A DNA stretch of 12,050 nucleotides from an uncultured Lachnospiraceae bacterium (GCA_937915975.1 CALGGL010000265.1:1-12050), one strand, 5' to 3'; shown: positions 1 to 6,350, counted from the stretch's first letter. The notes: generated by a model from the sequence alone, not told the origin. Made by a program: numbers and translations.

Positions 1-1
1 A

Positions 2-856
2 AAGAAATTATTTGGGGGTATAAATCTTACATGGATTAAGATTATCATTTTTGCGGTTGTGGCAGGAGTTTATACCGCAGCTATGGCTATGATACCTGCA
101 GCTAAAGATACTTCTTTTGCAGATATAACTATATCATTTGAAGTGTGGATATTGTTTGGCATAATTATCATAATGAACAGTAAGTCAGCGTTGGATTCAG
201 CTTTAAAATGCTTTGTATTTTTTTTGATAAGTCAGCCGCTTGTATATCTGATTCAGGATATGATATATCATAATAATTTATTTTCAAAGTACTATAGATT
301 TTGGATTATGTGGACGATTGCGACCATACCGATGGGATTTATAGGTTACTATATGAAAAAAAATAAGGGGTGGGGGCTTTTGATTCTTGCTCCAATGATG
401 GTTTTTCTGGGTTTGTTTTATAATGAATACCTTGGAAGGACTATGTATGCATTTCCACATCATTTACTTACATGTGTATTTTGCTTTTTAACGCTTATTA
501 TATATCCTATAGCTATATTTGATGAAAAGAAAATCAAAGTGGCAGGTATTACAATCAGTATTTTGATAATTGCAGCTATGACAGTGCTTGCGATAGGAAA
601 ACCACCGGTATATAATACAACCATACTTGTAAACGGAGACGAAAATCATTTTGATGACACGTATAAGGTTTACCTGGCTGACGAGACCTTCGGAAAACTC
701 TATATAGTATATGAAGATGGCATAGAAGACTATATGGTAAATGCCGAATTTAGAAAATCCGGTAAAACAGAAGTGGTATTGGTTGCGCCGGATGGAAAAG
801 AAACCGTATATGAGATAGAAATAAAAGACCATTCGTATGATATAAATAAAAAATGA
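2..856 (+). CDS. Multi-pass membrane protein, 5' end cut off by the window edge
   Basis: The frame is open from position 2, so the gene very probably starts upstream; the GTG at 59 lies inside the first membrane segment and has no ribosome binding site. About seven hydrophobic segments can be seen, starting with IIIFAVVAGVY, then VWILFGIIIIM, CFVFFLISQPLVYLI, FWIMWTIATIPMGFIGYYM, LLILAPMMVFLGLFY, a segment after the HH pair, and ITISILIIAAMTVLAI. After these comes a polar C-terminal domain of about 75 residues rich in beta-type sequence (roughly codons for TTILVNGDENHF to the end), probably outside the membrane. I recall unnamed Lachnospiraceae membrane proteins of this look, but no function is known to me. 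No terminator follows; the stop codon is 6 bases before a tandem repeat block. Confidence 0.75.
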   Translation, partial: KKLFGGINLTWIKIIIFAVVAGVYTAAMAMIPAAKDTSFADITISFEVWILFGIIIIMNSKSALDSALKCFVFFLISQPLVYLIQDMIYHNNLFSKYYRFWIMWTIATIPMGFIGYYMKKNKGWGLLILAPMMVFLGLFYNEYLGRTMYAFPHHLLTCVFCFLTLIIYPIAIFDEKKIKVAGITISILIIAAMTVLAIGKPPVYNTTILVNGDENHFDDTYKVYLADETFGKLYIVYEDGIEDYMVNAEFRKSGKTEVVLVAPDGKETVYEIEIKDHSYDINKK

Positions 857-862
857 AAATAT

Positions 863-962
863 GGTGTCAAGCATTTTTGAAAATTCCGGTGTCAAGATTT
901 TTTGAAAAATCCGGTGTCAAGATTTTTTGAAAAATCCAGTGTCAAGCATTTTTGAAAATTCT
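863..962. repeat. Four 25-bp tandem repeats in front of the rplM promoter
   Basis: Four consecutive units of exactly 25 bp occupy 863-887, 888-912, 913-937 and 938-962, each of the form GGTGTCAAG(C/A)-T-run-GAAAA-(T/A)TCC. Units 2 and 3 are identical; units 1 and 4 share the CA variant, giving an A-B-B-A pattern. Each contains a small palindrome (GATTTTTTGAAAAATC in units 2 and 3). The fifth unit would begin at 963, but there GGTGTCA is replaced by GGTTGACA, which is the -35 region of the next gene. Confidence 0.9.
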
Positions 963-964
963 GG

Positions 965-993
965 TTGACATACGAAATTTGTTGTATTATACT
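965..993 (+). promoter_or_regulatory. Sigma-A promoter of rplM-rpsI
   Basis: TTGACA at 965-970, a 17-bp spacer and TATACT at 988-993 match the housekeeping promoter consensus in 11 of 12 positions. Transcription should start near 1000, leaving a leader of about 200 nt before rplM. Confidence 0.85.
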
Positions 994-999
994 ATTTAA

Positions 1000-1204
1000 G
1001 CATGTAATTTGAAAGAACTCTGTAAACAGCCAATAGCCCCGGTTGTTGCAGGTTTAGACAAGAGCATTTTTGATTATCTTTCCCAATAATCAAAGGATGC
1101 CGTATACATCGACCAAAGGTATTGATGAAAAGCTGTTTCGGACATTTCGGTGAAGGTAATTAATATTTTGGTTAATAATCGAATATTTAAGGAGGAAAAC
1201 CACA
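1000..1204 (+). promoter_or_regulatory. Structured 5' leader of rplM, candidate L13 autoregulatory leader
   Basis: This ~205-nt untranslated stretch lies between the rplM promoter and its AAGGAGG site. It contains a clear long hairpin: GCAT at 1064-1067 pairs with ATGC at 1097-1100, and TTTGATTAT at 1069-1077 with ATAATCAAA at 1086-1094, around an 8-nt loop. There is no U-run behind it, so it is not a terminator. Low-GC Gram-positive bacteria are known to carry an L13 leader in front of rplM, thought to bind the ribosomal protein. Position and structure fit, but I cannot verify the family consensus by eye. Confidence 0.45.
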
Positions 1205-1639
1205 ATGAAGAGCTTTATGGCAAGCCCATCAAACATTGAAAGAAAGTGGTATGTAGTTGATGCTACAGGACATACATTAGGTCGTTTATCATCTGAGATT
1301 GCAAGTATATTAAGAGGAAAGAATAAGCCAACATTCACTCCTCATATCGATACAGGTGATTATGTAGTAGTTGTAAATGCAGATAAGATTAAAGTAACCG
1401 GTAAGAAGTTAGACCAGAAGGTTTATTACCATCACTCAGATTATGTAGGTGGTATGAAGGAGCAGACTCTTAGAGAAAAGCTCGACAAGAAGCCTGAGGA
1501 CGTTCTTTACCTTGCAGTTAAGGGAATGCTTCCAAAGGGACCTCTCGGAAGACAGATGATTAAGAAGCTTCATGTTTATGCAGGTCCTGATCACAAGCAG
1601 CAGGCACAGAAGCCTGAGACCTTAGAGATTAAGTATTAG
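1205..1639 (+). CDS. rplM: 50S ribosomal protein L13
   Basis: L13 is an early-assembly protein of the large ribosomal subunit, binding 23S rRNA. The 144-residue product has the normal family length, the usual N-terminus ([20 protein letters not shown]) and the family signature around residues 106-130 ([12 protein letters not shown], then [18 protein letters not shown]). The start ATG has AAGGAGGAAAACC directly in front. rpsI begins 16 bases after the stop, so the two are co-transcribed as in nearly all bacteria. Nothing is unusual in the protein; regulation probably acts through the leader upstream. Confidence 0.98.
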   Translation: MKSFMASPSNIERKWYVVDATGHTLGRLSSEIASILRGKNKPTFTPHIDTGDYVVVVNADKIKVTGKKLDQKVYYHHSDYVGGMKEQTLREKLDKKPEDVLYLAVKGMLPKGPLGRQMIKKLHVYAGPDHKQQAQKPETLEIKY

Positions 1640-1655
1640 TAAGGAGGGAATATTC

Positions 1656-2051
1656 GTGGCTAAGAGTTCAAGATTTTACGGAACAGGAAGAAGAAAGAGC
1701 AGTATAGCAAGAGTTTACCTTGTACCTGGTACAGGAAAGGTAACTATCAATAAGAAGGATATGGAGGAGTATTTTGGATTAAATACTCTTAAGGTTATAG
1801 TAAATCAGCCATTTGCAGCAACAGGTACAACAGGTAAGTATGATGTACTTGTAAATGTACACGGCGGTGGATTCACAGGTCAGGCAGGTGCCATCAGACA
1901 TGGTATCTCAAGAGCACTACTTCAGGCTGACCCAGAGTTCAGACCAATCCTTAAGAAAGCAGGCTTCTTAACAAGAGATCCTCGTATGAAGGAAAGAAAG
2001 AAGTACGGCTTAAAGGCTGCAAGAAGAACTCCGCAGTTTTCAAAGAGATAG
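1656..2051 (+). CDS. rpsI: 30S ribosomal protein S9
   Basis: S9 is a small-subunit head protein whose C-terminal tail reaches the P-site tRNA. The 131-residue product shows the family features: [12 protein letters not shown] near the N-terminus, [19 protein letters not shown] at residues 70-88, the basic stretch [13 protein letters not shown], and the invariant ending SKR. It starts with GTG, chosen because AAGGAGGG ends about 9 bases upstream and the encoded [11 protein letters not shown] is a normal S9 beginning. It is the second gene of the rplM operon, and the stop codon overlaps the first base of an inverted repeat. Confidence 0.98.
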   Translation: MAKSSRFYGTGRRKSSIARVYLVPGTGKVTINKKDMEEYFGLNTLKVIVNQPFAATGTTGKYDVLVNVHGGGFTGQAGAIRHGISRALLQADPEFRPILKKAGFLTRDPRMKERKKYGLKAARRTPQFSKR

Positions 2052-2061
2052 TCATATCTGC

Positions 2062-2129
2062 GATGGCAGGTTCAAAGAAGGACGCTGGAATATTTATATT
2101 CCAAGCGTTCTTTTTTTGTGCCTGCCATC
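2062..2129 (+). terminator. Intrinsic terminator of rplM-rpsI with an extended outer stem
   Basis: The inner hairpin pairs GGACGCTGGAATA (2080-2092) with TATTCCAAGCGTTC (2097-2110), with one bulge and G-U pairs, followed by seven T at 2111-2117. Outside it, GATGGCAGG at 2062-2070 pairs perfectly with CCTGCCATC at 2121-2129, and an A-rich stretch faces the T-run. The terminator is therefore embedded in a larger palindrome that belongs to the repeat cluster here. Confidence 0.85.
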
Positions 2130-2199
2130 ATAGGATGGCTGAAACGACCGAGCCAAAGCGAAGCAAAGGCGAGGTTCGTGTCAGTCATCGCAGATATGA
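2127..2199. repeat. 73-bp imperfect palindromic repeat, copy 1
   Basis: This copy matches 2277-2349 at 70 of 73 positions (differences at 2155, 2161 and 2185). Its left half (GATGGCTGAAACGACC) and right half (GGTTCGTGTCAGTCATC) are imperfect inverted repeats around an AAGCGAAGC-type core, so transcripts would fold into a hairpin. Open frames across it merely translate the repeat and are not treated as genes. Confidence 0.8.
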
Positions 2200-2200
2200 C

Positions 2201-2276
2201 GAAGGTAGACAAGAGATGGTCGACTCGAAGCGAAGCGGAGAGGAGATTCTCTTGCATTTGCAGTAATCCTTATATA
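2201..2276. repeat. Degenerate third palindromic unit between the two copies
   Basis: CAAGAGA at 2210-2216 pairs with TCTCTTG at 2248-2254, and the interior (GATGGTCGACTCGAAGCGAAGCGG) resembles the core of the flanking 73-bp copies. It reads as a diverged member of the same family. Confidence 0.45.
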
Positions 2277-2349
2277 ATCATAGGATGGCTGAAACGACCG
2301 AGCCGAAGCGGAGCAAAGGCGAGGTTCGTGTCAGGCATCGCAGATATGA
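2277..2349. repeat. 73-bp imperfect palindromic repeat, copy 2
   Basis: This is the second copy, exactly 150 bp downstream of copy 1, with three substitutions. It ends with the same CATCGCAGATATGA, which is also the complement of the sequence at the rpsI stop codon. No gene lies between here and the Fic promoter at 2405. Confidence 0.8.
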
Positions 2350-2404
2350 ATAATCACATTTTTATATTTAATTTACTCAAAATAATAAAAATGGCTAAAT
2401 TGAA

Positions 2405-2433
2405 TTGACGATGGCTTAATTAAATTGTATAAT
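2405..2433 (+). promoter_or_regulatory. Sigma-A promoter of the Fic gene
   Basis: TTGACG at 2405-2410, a 17-bp spacer and a perfect TATAAT at 2428-2433. The expected start of transcription is near 2440, which leaves an ATG at 2451 too close to the 5' end for a ribosome binding site and favours the start at 2469. Confidence 0.8.
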
Positions 2434-2468
2434 TATTTTGCATCATTAGAATGAAAGAGGTAATTATT

Positions 2469-3524
2469 ATGAGAAATTTTGAATTTCACGAAGGATGCAA
2501 AAAAATACTAACGCCGGAAATAGTGATGCAACTCACAAGGATATATGAATTTAAAGGAGAACAGGCACAATTTATAGAAGCACATAAAGATGAATTATCT
2601 AAGTTTATGGATATTGCGAAGATACAAAGTACGGAAAGTTCCAACAAAATTGAAGGAATTTACGCATCAGATGATAGACTGAAGAAAATTGTATTGGAAA
2701 AAACTATGCCCAAGACAAGAAACGAATTTGAAATTGCAGGATATAGAGATGTATTAAATACAATTCATGAAAGCTATGAACATATTCCTGTAAGACCTTC
2801 AATTATCTTGCAGCTACATAGAGATTTATATAAATATATGGGTACTGATTCGGGAGGTTTTTTCAAAACTGCTGATAATATTATTGAGGAAATGAGCTCA
2901 GATGGTGAAAGGAAGGTAAGATTTACCCCTATTCCTGCAAGGGAAACTTCGGAAGCAATGGATAAACTTTGCGAATCATACAATAAAGCATTTCAGGATG
3001 ATTATGTTGATAAGTTGATTTTGCTACCTATGTTTATATTTGACTTTCTATGTATTCATCCGTTCAATGACGGTAACGGAAGAATGGGCAGATTGTTAAC
3101 CATTTTGTTATTATATCAATCAGGCTTCATAGTAGAAAAATATATTAGTATTGAAAAGGTGATTGAAATATCAAAAGATACCTATTATGAAGCGTTACAG
3201 GAAAGTTCCATAGGTTGGCATGAAGGAGAAAACAATTATATTCCGTTCGTATCATATATACTGGGGGTAATAGTAAATGCATATAAGGAATTTTCGTCAA
3301 TAGTAAAATTACTTTCTTTGAATGGAAAAAAAATAAATAGAGTAAGAGAGATAATAAAAACTAAGGTTGGAACAATCACCAAATCAGAGATAATAGATTT
3401 ATGTCCGGATATAAGTGTTACAACGATTCAAAGAGCTTTGGCAGAGTTGCTTGAAAAGGGTGATATTAGTAAAATAAGTGGTGGTCGTTATACAAAATAT
3501 ACATGGAATTGGGAGAAAAAATAA
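2469..3524 (+). CDS. Fic-domain AMP-transferase with N-terminal inhibitory motif and C-terminal winged helix
   Basis: Fic enzymes transfer AMP (or a related group) from a nucleotide to a hydroxyl on a target protein; the target here is unknown. The full catalytic motif HPFNDGNGRMGR lies at residues 197-208, with the active histidine at 197. SNKIEG at 58-63 fits the [S/T]xxxE[G/N] inhibitory helix placed before the Fic core (class II), so the enzyme should be self-inhibited and needs no separate antitoxin. Residues 287-345 look like a winged helix (KSEIIDLCPDISVTTIQRALAELLEKGDI). Start at 2469 was chosen because GAGG lies about 9 bases upstream; an in-frame ATG at 2451 has none. Length (351 aa) is normal. 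The stop codon abuts the relic start of a type I methylase gene, suggesting fic was part of that operon. Confidence 0.93.
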   Translation: MRNFEFHEGCKKILTPEIVMQLTRIYEFKGEQAQFIEAHKDELSKFMDIAKIQSTESSNKIEGIYASDDRLKKIVLEKTMPKTRNEFEIAGYRDVLNTIHESYEHIPVRPSIILQLHRDLYKYMGTDSGGFFKTADNIIEEMSSDGERKVRFTPIPARETSEAMDKLCESYNKAFQDDYVDKLILLPMFIFDFLCIHPFNDGNGRMGRLLTILLLYQSGFIVEKYISIEKVIEISKDTYYEALQESSIGWHEGENNYIPFVSYILGVIVNAYKEFSSIVKLLSLNGKKINRVREIIKTKVGTITKSEIIDLCPDISVTTIQRALAELLEKGDISKISGGRYTKYTWNWEKK

Positions 3525-3623
3525 TTGATAACAGGTGAACCTAAGAATAAAATTGATGTTTTATGGTATATATTTGCAACTGGAGGGTCAACAAATCAAA
3601 ATTTGTTGTTCAGAAAGCATTAG
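3525..3623 (+). pseudogene. hsdM: Relic of the hsdM start (type I restriction-modification methylase), cut off after about 24 codons
   Basis: Reading from TTG at 3525 gives (M)ITGEPKNKIDVLWYIFATGG then STN, which resembles the N-terminus of HsdM methylases as I know them (a TGE-K-NKID-W-F-GG-TNP pattern). After about 3596 the resemblance ends and the frame reaches TAG at 3621. GGGAG about 10 bases upstream, inside the end of fic, would serve as ribosome binding site, and TTG follows the fic stop directly, as in a coupled operon. The sequence then passes into the end of an hsdS gene in another frame, so nearly the whole methylase and specificity subunit are missing. The identification rests on a short match. 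Confidence 0.6.
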
Positions 3624-3673
3624 ATGAGACACGATTATTATTTGATAGTTTAATGAAGGAGTATTTTGGATAA
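3602..3673 (+). pseudogene. hsdS: Relic of an hsdS 3' end (type I specificity subunit), copy 1
   Basis: In the frame ending at TAA 3671-3673 the sequence reads FVVQKALDETRLLFDSLMKE then YFG, typical of the final helix of HsdS subunits (compare the LFxSLxxxxF ending). It occurs again at 4743-4814 with 15 of 23 identical residues but many synonymous changes. AAGGAG inside the M-K-E codons lies about 10 bases before the rhuM ATG, which follows the stop immediately, so the fragment now supplies the rhuM ribosome binding site. Confidence 0.65.
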
Positions 3674-4711
3674 ATGGCAAAGAAAAAAGAATTAATAATA
3701 ACATCATCTGCTGCTGAATATCTTACATACATTGCAGCAACAGGTGACTCGCCAGAGAGCTTTGAAATGCGTTATGAAAACGAAAATATTTGGCTGACGC
3801 AGAAAATGATGGCTTCTCTATATGAAATAGATGTTAGAACCATAAATGATCATATTCAGAAAATATATGATGATGGGGAATTAACAAAAGAAGCAACTAT
3901 CCGAAATTTTCGGATAGTTCAAACTGAGGGTAATAGGCAGGTTCAGCGAGATGTTCTGCATTATAATCTTCAGATGATTATCTCTGTAGGATTTAAGGTA
4001 AACAATGACAGAACTGTCCGCTTCCGCAAATGGGCAGGGCAAATAGTTAAGGATTACACCATCCAAGGATGGACAATGGATTCAGAACGTTTAAAGAAGG
4101 GGCATAAATTTACCGAAGATTTCTTTGAGAGACAGCTTCAACAAATTCGCGAAATCAGACTTTCAGAAAGAAGATTTTATCAGAAAGTAACTGATATTTA
4201 TGCTACAGCATTTGATTATGACAAAGATGCGAAGACTACACAACTATTTTTTAAAACAGTACAGAATAAAATGCATTTTGCGGTACATAGACATACTGCC
4301 GCTGAACTGATTGTTGAGCGTGCAGATTCAAAAAAAGAACATATGGGTCTGACAGCATGGGAAAATGCTCCGGATGGAAAGATTCTTAAAGCGGATGTTT
4401 CTATTGCTAAAAATTATTTGTCTGAAGAAGAAATGAACTATTTGGAACGTATTGTTACATTGTATTTGGATTATGCAGAGCTTCAGGCACAACGACATAT
4501 TCCAATGAGCATGGAAGATTGGGCAAAACGGTTAGATGGATTTCTTGAGTTTAATGGCAATGAAATACTGACTGGACCAGGCAAAATTAGTGCGGAAGAA
4601 GCAAAGCTTCATGCGGAAACTGAATACGAGAAGTATCGTATAGTACAGGATAAATTATTTCAAAGTGATTTTGATAGATTTCTTGAACTTGAAGATGAAA
4701 TAAAAGAATAA
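3674..4711 (+). CDS. rhuM: RhuM family protein
   Basis: The 345-residue product is full length for the RhuM family, named after a Salmonella pathogenicity-island gene and often found among the subunit genes of type I restriction systems; its biochemical role is unsettled. Family-like features are the early block IWLTQKMMASLYEIDVRTI (39-57), which looks like a helix-turn-helix, HIQKIYDDGELTKEATIRNF (60-79), the block from YNLQMIISVGFKVN (97-110) through FRKWA (117-121), and the second half with FFKTVQNKMHFAVHRHTAAE. The C-terminus is acidic and helical. The ATG touches the stop codon of the hsdS relic, whose AAGGAG serves as ribosome binding site. With hsdS tails on both sides, rhuM appears to be a survivor of a lost type I locus. 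No frameshifts are visible. Confidence 0.88.
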   Translation: MAKKKELIITSSAAEYLTYIAATGDSPESFEMRYENENIWLTQKMMASLYEIDVRTINDHIQKIYDDGELTKEATIRNFRIVQTEGNRQVQRDVLHYNLQMIISVGFKVNNDRTVRFRKWAGQIVKDYTIQGWTMDSERLKKGHKFTEDFFERQLQQIREIRLSERRFYQKVTDIYATAFDYDKDAKTTQLFFKTVQNKMHFAVHRHTAAELIVERADSKKEHMGLTAWENAPDGKILKADVSIAKNYLSEEEMNYLERIVTLYLDYAELQAQRHIPMSMEDWAKRLDGFLEFNGNEILTGPGKISAEEAKLHAETEYEKYRIVQDKLFQSDFDRFLELEDEIKE

Positions 4712-4733
4712 AATTATTCTGTAAGTAAGTTGA

Positions 4734-4814
4734 CAAATTAACATTGCTATACAAAAATCATTAGATGAAACTCAAAAACTTTTTGATAGCTTAATGCAGG
4801 AGTATTTTAGATAA
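4734..4814 (+). pseudogene. hsdS: Relic of a second hsdS 3' end, copy 2
   Basis: After an in-frame TGA at 4731-4733 the sequence reads QINIAIQKSLDETQKLFDSL then MQEYFR and stops at 4812-4814. It is the same C-terminal helix as at 3602-3673, but only 11 of 24 codons are identical, so the two derive from separate hsdS genes rather than a recent duplication. GCAGGAG within it lies about 10 bases before the ATG of the SWIM gene at 4816, one base past the stop. Only about 22 bases separate it from the rhuM stop codon. Confidence 0.65.
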
Positions 4815-4815
4815 T

Positions 4816-5259
4816 ATGGGATTGATAGAAATTGCAGCCAATAAATCAATTTGGCGGGGAATAGACTATTGCAAAAATAATAAAGTTATATCATGGGATA
4901 TACGTGGTAAAGGTGAAATTGATGGTGTTGTAAGTGGAAGTAATAATGAAAAATATAATGTTCATGTTGACGAAATACATCCACGCAAATCTAAATGTAA
5001 TTGTCCTTTTGCAAAAGACAGAAGGGTTGTCTGCAAACACATGATTGCAATATATTTTACTGCATATCCGGATAAACTAACTGATTTTCTAGAATATGTT
5101 GAAGAACAAGAAAAAGAATGGGAACGTGAAGAAGATCTGAGATGGGAAGAACACATACAGGATTTGTACAAAACAGCAAAAGTGTTAAGTAAAAAAGAAC
5201 TTGTAGAAGAGTTAGTTGGTGCATGGATAGAATTAGAGGAAAGGAATCATTATTGGTAG
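4816..5259 (+). CDS. Small SWIM zinc-finger protein
   Basis: The 147-residue protein has one SWIM finger of the CxCxnCxH type: C61, C63, C73, H75 (KCNCPFAKDRRVVCKHM). SWIM fingers bind zinc and are found in proteins acting on DNA or on other proteins. The N-terminal 60 residues (roughly GIDYCKNNKVISWDIRGKGE onward) form the beta-rich segment usually preceding a SWIM finger; the C-terminal half is highly charged and probably helical (residues 90-147). There is no catalytic domain. The start follows the second hsdS relic by one base and uses its GCAGGAG. Function unknown; a DNA- or protein-binding adaptor is a guess. It shares the finger, but no other obvious sequence, with the large protein at 7653-9368. 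Confidence 0.8.
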   Translation: MGLIEIAANKSIWRGIDYCKNNKVISWDIRGKGEIDGVVSGSNNEKYNVHVDEIHPRKSKCNCPFAKDRRVVCKHMIAIYFTAYPDKLTDFLEYVEEQEKEWEREEDLRWEEHIQDLYKTAKVLSKKELVEELVGAWIELEERNHYW

Positions 5260-5348
5260 GAAAAATTGTATTTTATAAATTGGTGAGTTAAATTTCTTGT
5301 AGAAAGCATAAATGATATACTTAAATAAAAAAAAGAGAGGTATATCAT

Positions 5349-5504
5349 ATGGAAGAGAAATTTATATCAATAATTAATGAGATGGCAGAAGTATTGAACG
5401 CAGCACAGCTTAAAAAACTTCAGGAAGTACTACTGAAAAATTTAAGTGAAAATGAACCGGAAAAACAGAATATTTCAAATGATATTTGCTCGTCTGATTT
5501 GTAA
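5349..5504 (+). CDS. 51-aa protein resembling the N-terminus of a tyrosine recombinase, probably a remnant
   Basis: ATG at 5349 is preceded by AGAGAGG at a good distance. The product begins MEEKFISIINEMAEVLNAAQ and continues LKKLQEVLLKNLSENEPEKQ before a short polar tail. I recall similar short helical N-termini in Lachnospiraceae tyrosine-type recombinases, including ones next to type I restriction loci where they invert hsdS genes. No core-binding or catalytic domain follows, so this is probably a truncated gene; a free-standing small protein cannot be excluded. Its stop lies at the start of the direct repeat flanking deoC, which could be the truncation point. Confidence 0.5.
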   Translation: MEEKFISIINEMAEVLNAAQLKKLQEVLLKNLSENEPEKQNISNDICSSDL

Positions 5505-5621
5505 AATAATTACAGATTACCCGACTTTTTATTGCATTTAACAATTGCTTCGGCTATTATGTACATATAATACAGATTAGCTAAAATGATTTATATGAAT
5601 GTTATATTTACAAGCTTGGAA
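5501..5621 (+). repeat. Direct repeat flanking deoC, left copy
   Basis: This stretch matches 6321-6440 with a constant offset of 819-820 bases. In the core (5532-5600 against 6351-6419) I count 59 identical positions of 69. It contains a promoter-like region and a truncated copy of the start of the ATPase gene, encoding MNVIFTSLE where the intact gene has MNYISRSLE. Confidence 0.8.
5566..5571 (+). promoter_or_regulatory. Possible -10 element upstream of deoC
   Basis: A perfect TATAAT sits 24 bases before the 14-codon frame that overlaps deoC. The -35 region at 17 bp spacing (AATTGC) is poor, so this is only a candidate. The corresponding site in the right repeat is TATGAT. Confidence 0.35.
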
Positions 5622-5639
5622 TATGAGGAGGATATATGA
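5595..5639 (+). CDS. 14-codon frame overlapping the deoC start; truncated ATPase start or leader peptide
   Basis: ATG at 5595 opens [14 protein letters not shown], ending at TGA 5637-5639, so that ATGA is shared with the deoC start codon. The first nine residues match the start of the ATPase at 6414 (MNYISRSLE) at five positions. There is no good Shine-Dalgarno in front (TAAAATGATTT, where the right copy has GAGGTGATTT). It is most simply a relic, but its overlap could couple translation to deoC. Confidence 0.35.
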   Translation: MNVIFTSLEYEEDI

Positions 5640-6289
5640 ATCAACAAAAAATACTTGCAGCCTGCGACCACACACTTTTACTTCAGGGTGCAACCTGGGA
5701 TGAGATAAAGGTTATTTGCGATGATGCAAAAAAATATAAAACAGCTTCAGTTTGTATTCCGCCATGCTACGTTAAAAGGGCAGCAGAATATCTAAACGGA
5801 GAAATCTCCGTATGTACGGTAATCGGTTTTCCTAACGGAAACATGACTACTGCGACAAAGGTTTTTGAAACAAAGGATGCTCTTGCAAACGGAGCAGATG
5901 AGATAGATATGGTAATCAATATCGGAATGCTTAAGGCAAAGGAATATGATTATGTCTTATCGGAGATTAAAGAGATAAAGGAAGCTTGCGGAGACCACAT
6001 TTTAAAAGTAATTATAGAAACCTGTCTTTTGACTGAAGAAGAAAAAATCAAAATGTGTGAGATAGTGACTGAATCGGGAGCGGATTATATCAAAACTTCC
6101 ACCGGGTTTTCAACAGCGGGAGCAACCTTTGACGACATTGCGCTATTCAAAAAAAATCTTGGACTGAGCGTAAAGATAAAAGCAGCCGGCGGAATATCTT
6201 CTATGGAAGACGCAGAGCATTTTATGGAGCTTGGAGCTGACAGACTAGGTACAAGCAGAATTGTAAAGATAGTTAAGGCACTTGGATAA
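5636..6289 (+). CDS. deoC: Deoxyribose-phosphate aldolase
   Basis: DeoC splits 2-deoxy-D-ribose 5-phosphate into acetaldehyde and glyceraldehyde 3-phosphate in the cytoplasm, the last step of deoxynucleoside catabolism. The 217 residues form the expected class I aldolase. Catalytic residues are in place: the Schiff-base lysine K153 in YIKTSTGFS, the proton-relay lysine K182 in KIKAAGGI, and D91 in [15 protein letters not shown] near the N-terminus is also typical. GAGGAGG about 8 bases upstream supports the ATG. No other deo genes (deoA, deoB, pdp) are beside it. It sits alone between two copies of a ~120-bp repeat inside an otherwise defence-like region, which is unusual for a housekeeping gene. 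A hairpin follows directly. Confidence 0.97.
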   Translation: MNQQKILAACDHTLLLQGATWDEIKVICDDAKKYKTASVCIPPCYVKRAAEYLNGEISVCTVIGFPNGNMTTATKVFETKDALANGADEIDMVINIGMLKAKEYDYVLSEIKEIKEACGDHILKVIIETCLLTEEEKIKMCEIVTESGADYIKTSTGFSTAGATFDDIALFKKNLGLSVKIKAAGGISSMEDAEHFMELGADRLGTSRIVKIVKALG

Positions 6290-6310
6290 AAAAATATTGT
6301 TGAGAGCTTT

Positions 6311-6350
6311 CGGCTAATATGTAAAATAAATACATATTAGCCGGATTTTC
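6311..6350 (+). terminator. Probable terminator of deoC
   Basis: CGGCTAATATGTA (6311-6323) pairs perfectly with TACATATTAGCCG (6331-6343) around a 7-base loop, followed by a short T-rich stretch (GATTTTCTT). The stem is strong, the T-run modest. The right arm belongs to the direct repeat, the left arm does not. Confidence 0.6.

Larger units (their letters stand above)
2051..2200. repeat. Inverted-repeat-bounded 150-bp block next to rpsI
   Basis: GTCATATCTGCGATG at 2051-2065 is the exact reverse complement of 2186-2200 (15 of 15). The left arm starts on the last base of the rpsI stop codon. The block contains the rpsI terminator and the first copy of the 73-bp palindromic repeat. It looks like a small non-coding REP- or MITE-like unit; it encodes no transposase. 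Confidence 0.6.

Noticed and set aside
59..61. GTG at 59 as the true start of the membrane protein
   Set aside because: The frame is open to the window edge, the upstream codons encode part of a membrane helix, and there is no ribosome binding site at 59.
488..895. 135-aa minus-strand frame
   Set aside because: It is the shadow of the membrane protein gene and extends into the tandem repeats.
2063..2408. Overlapping open frames on both strands after rpsI (61-96 aa)
   Set aside because: They lie across the terminator hairpin and palindromic repeats and mostly translate these repeats; no family resemblance.
3899..3915. Palindrome ATCCGAAATTTTCGGAT
   Set aside because: It lies inside the well-conserved part of rhuM and is explained by its codons; no sign of a regulatory role.
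4730..4754. Promoter TTGACA ... TATACA upstream of the small SWIM gene
   Set aside because: The spacer is only about 12 bp, too short for a sigma-A promoter; the sequence belongs to the hsdS relic.
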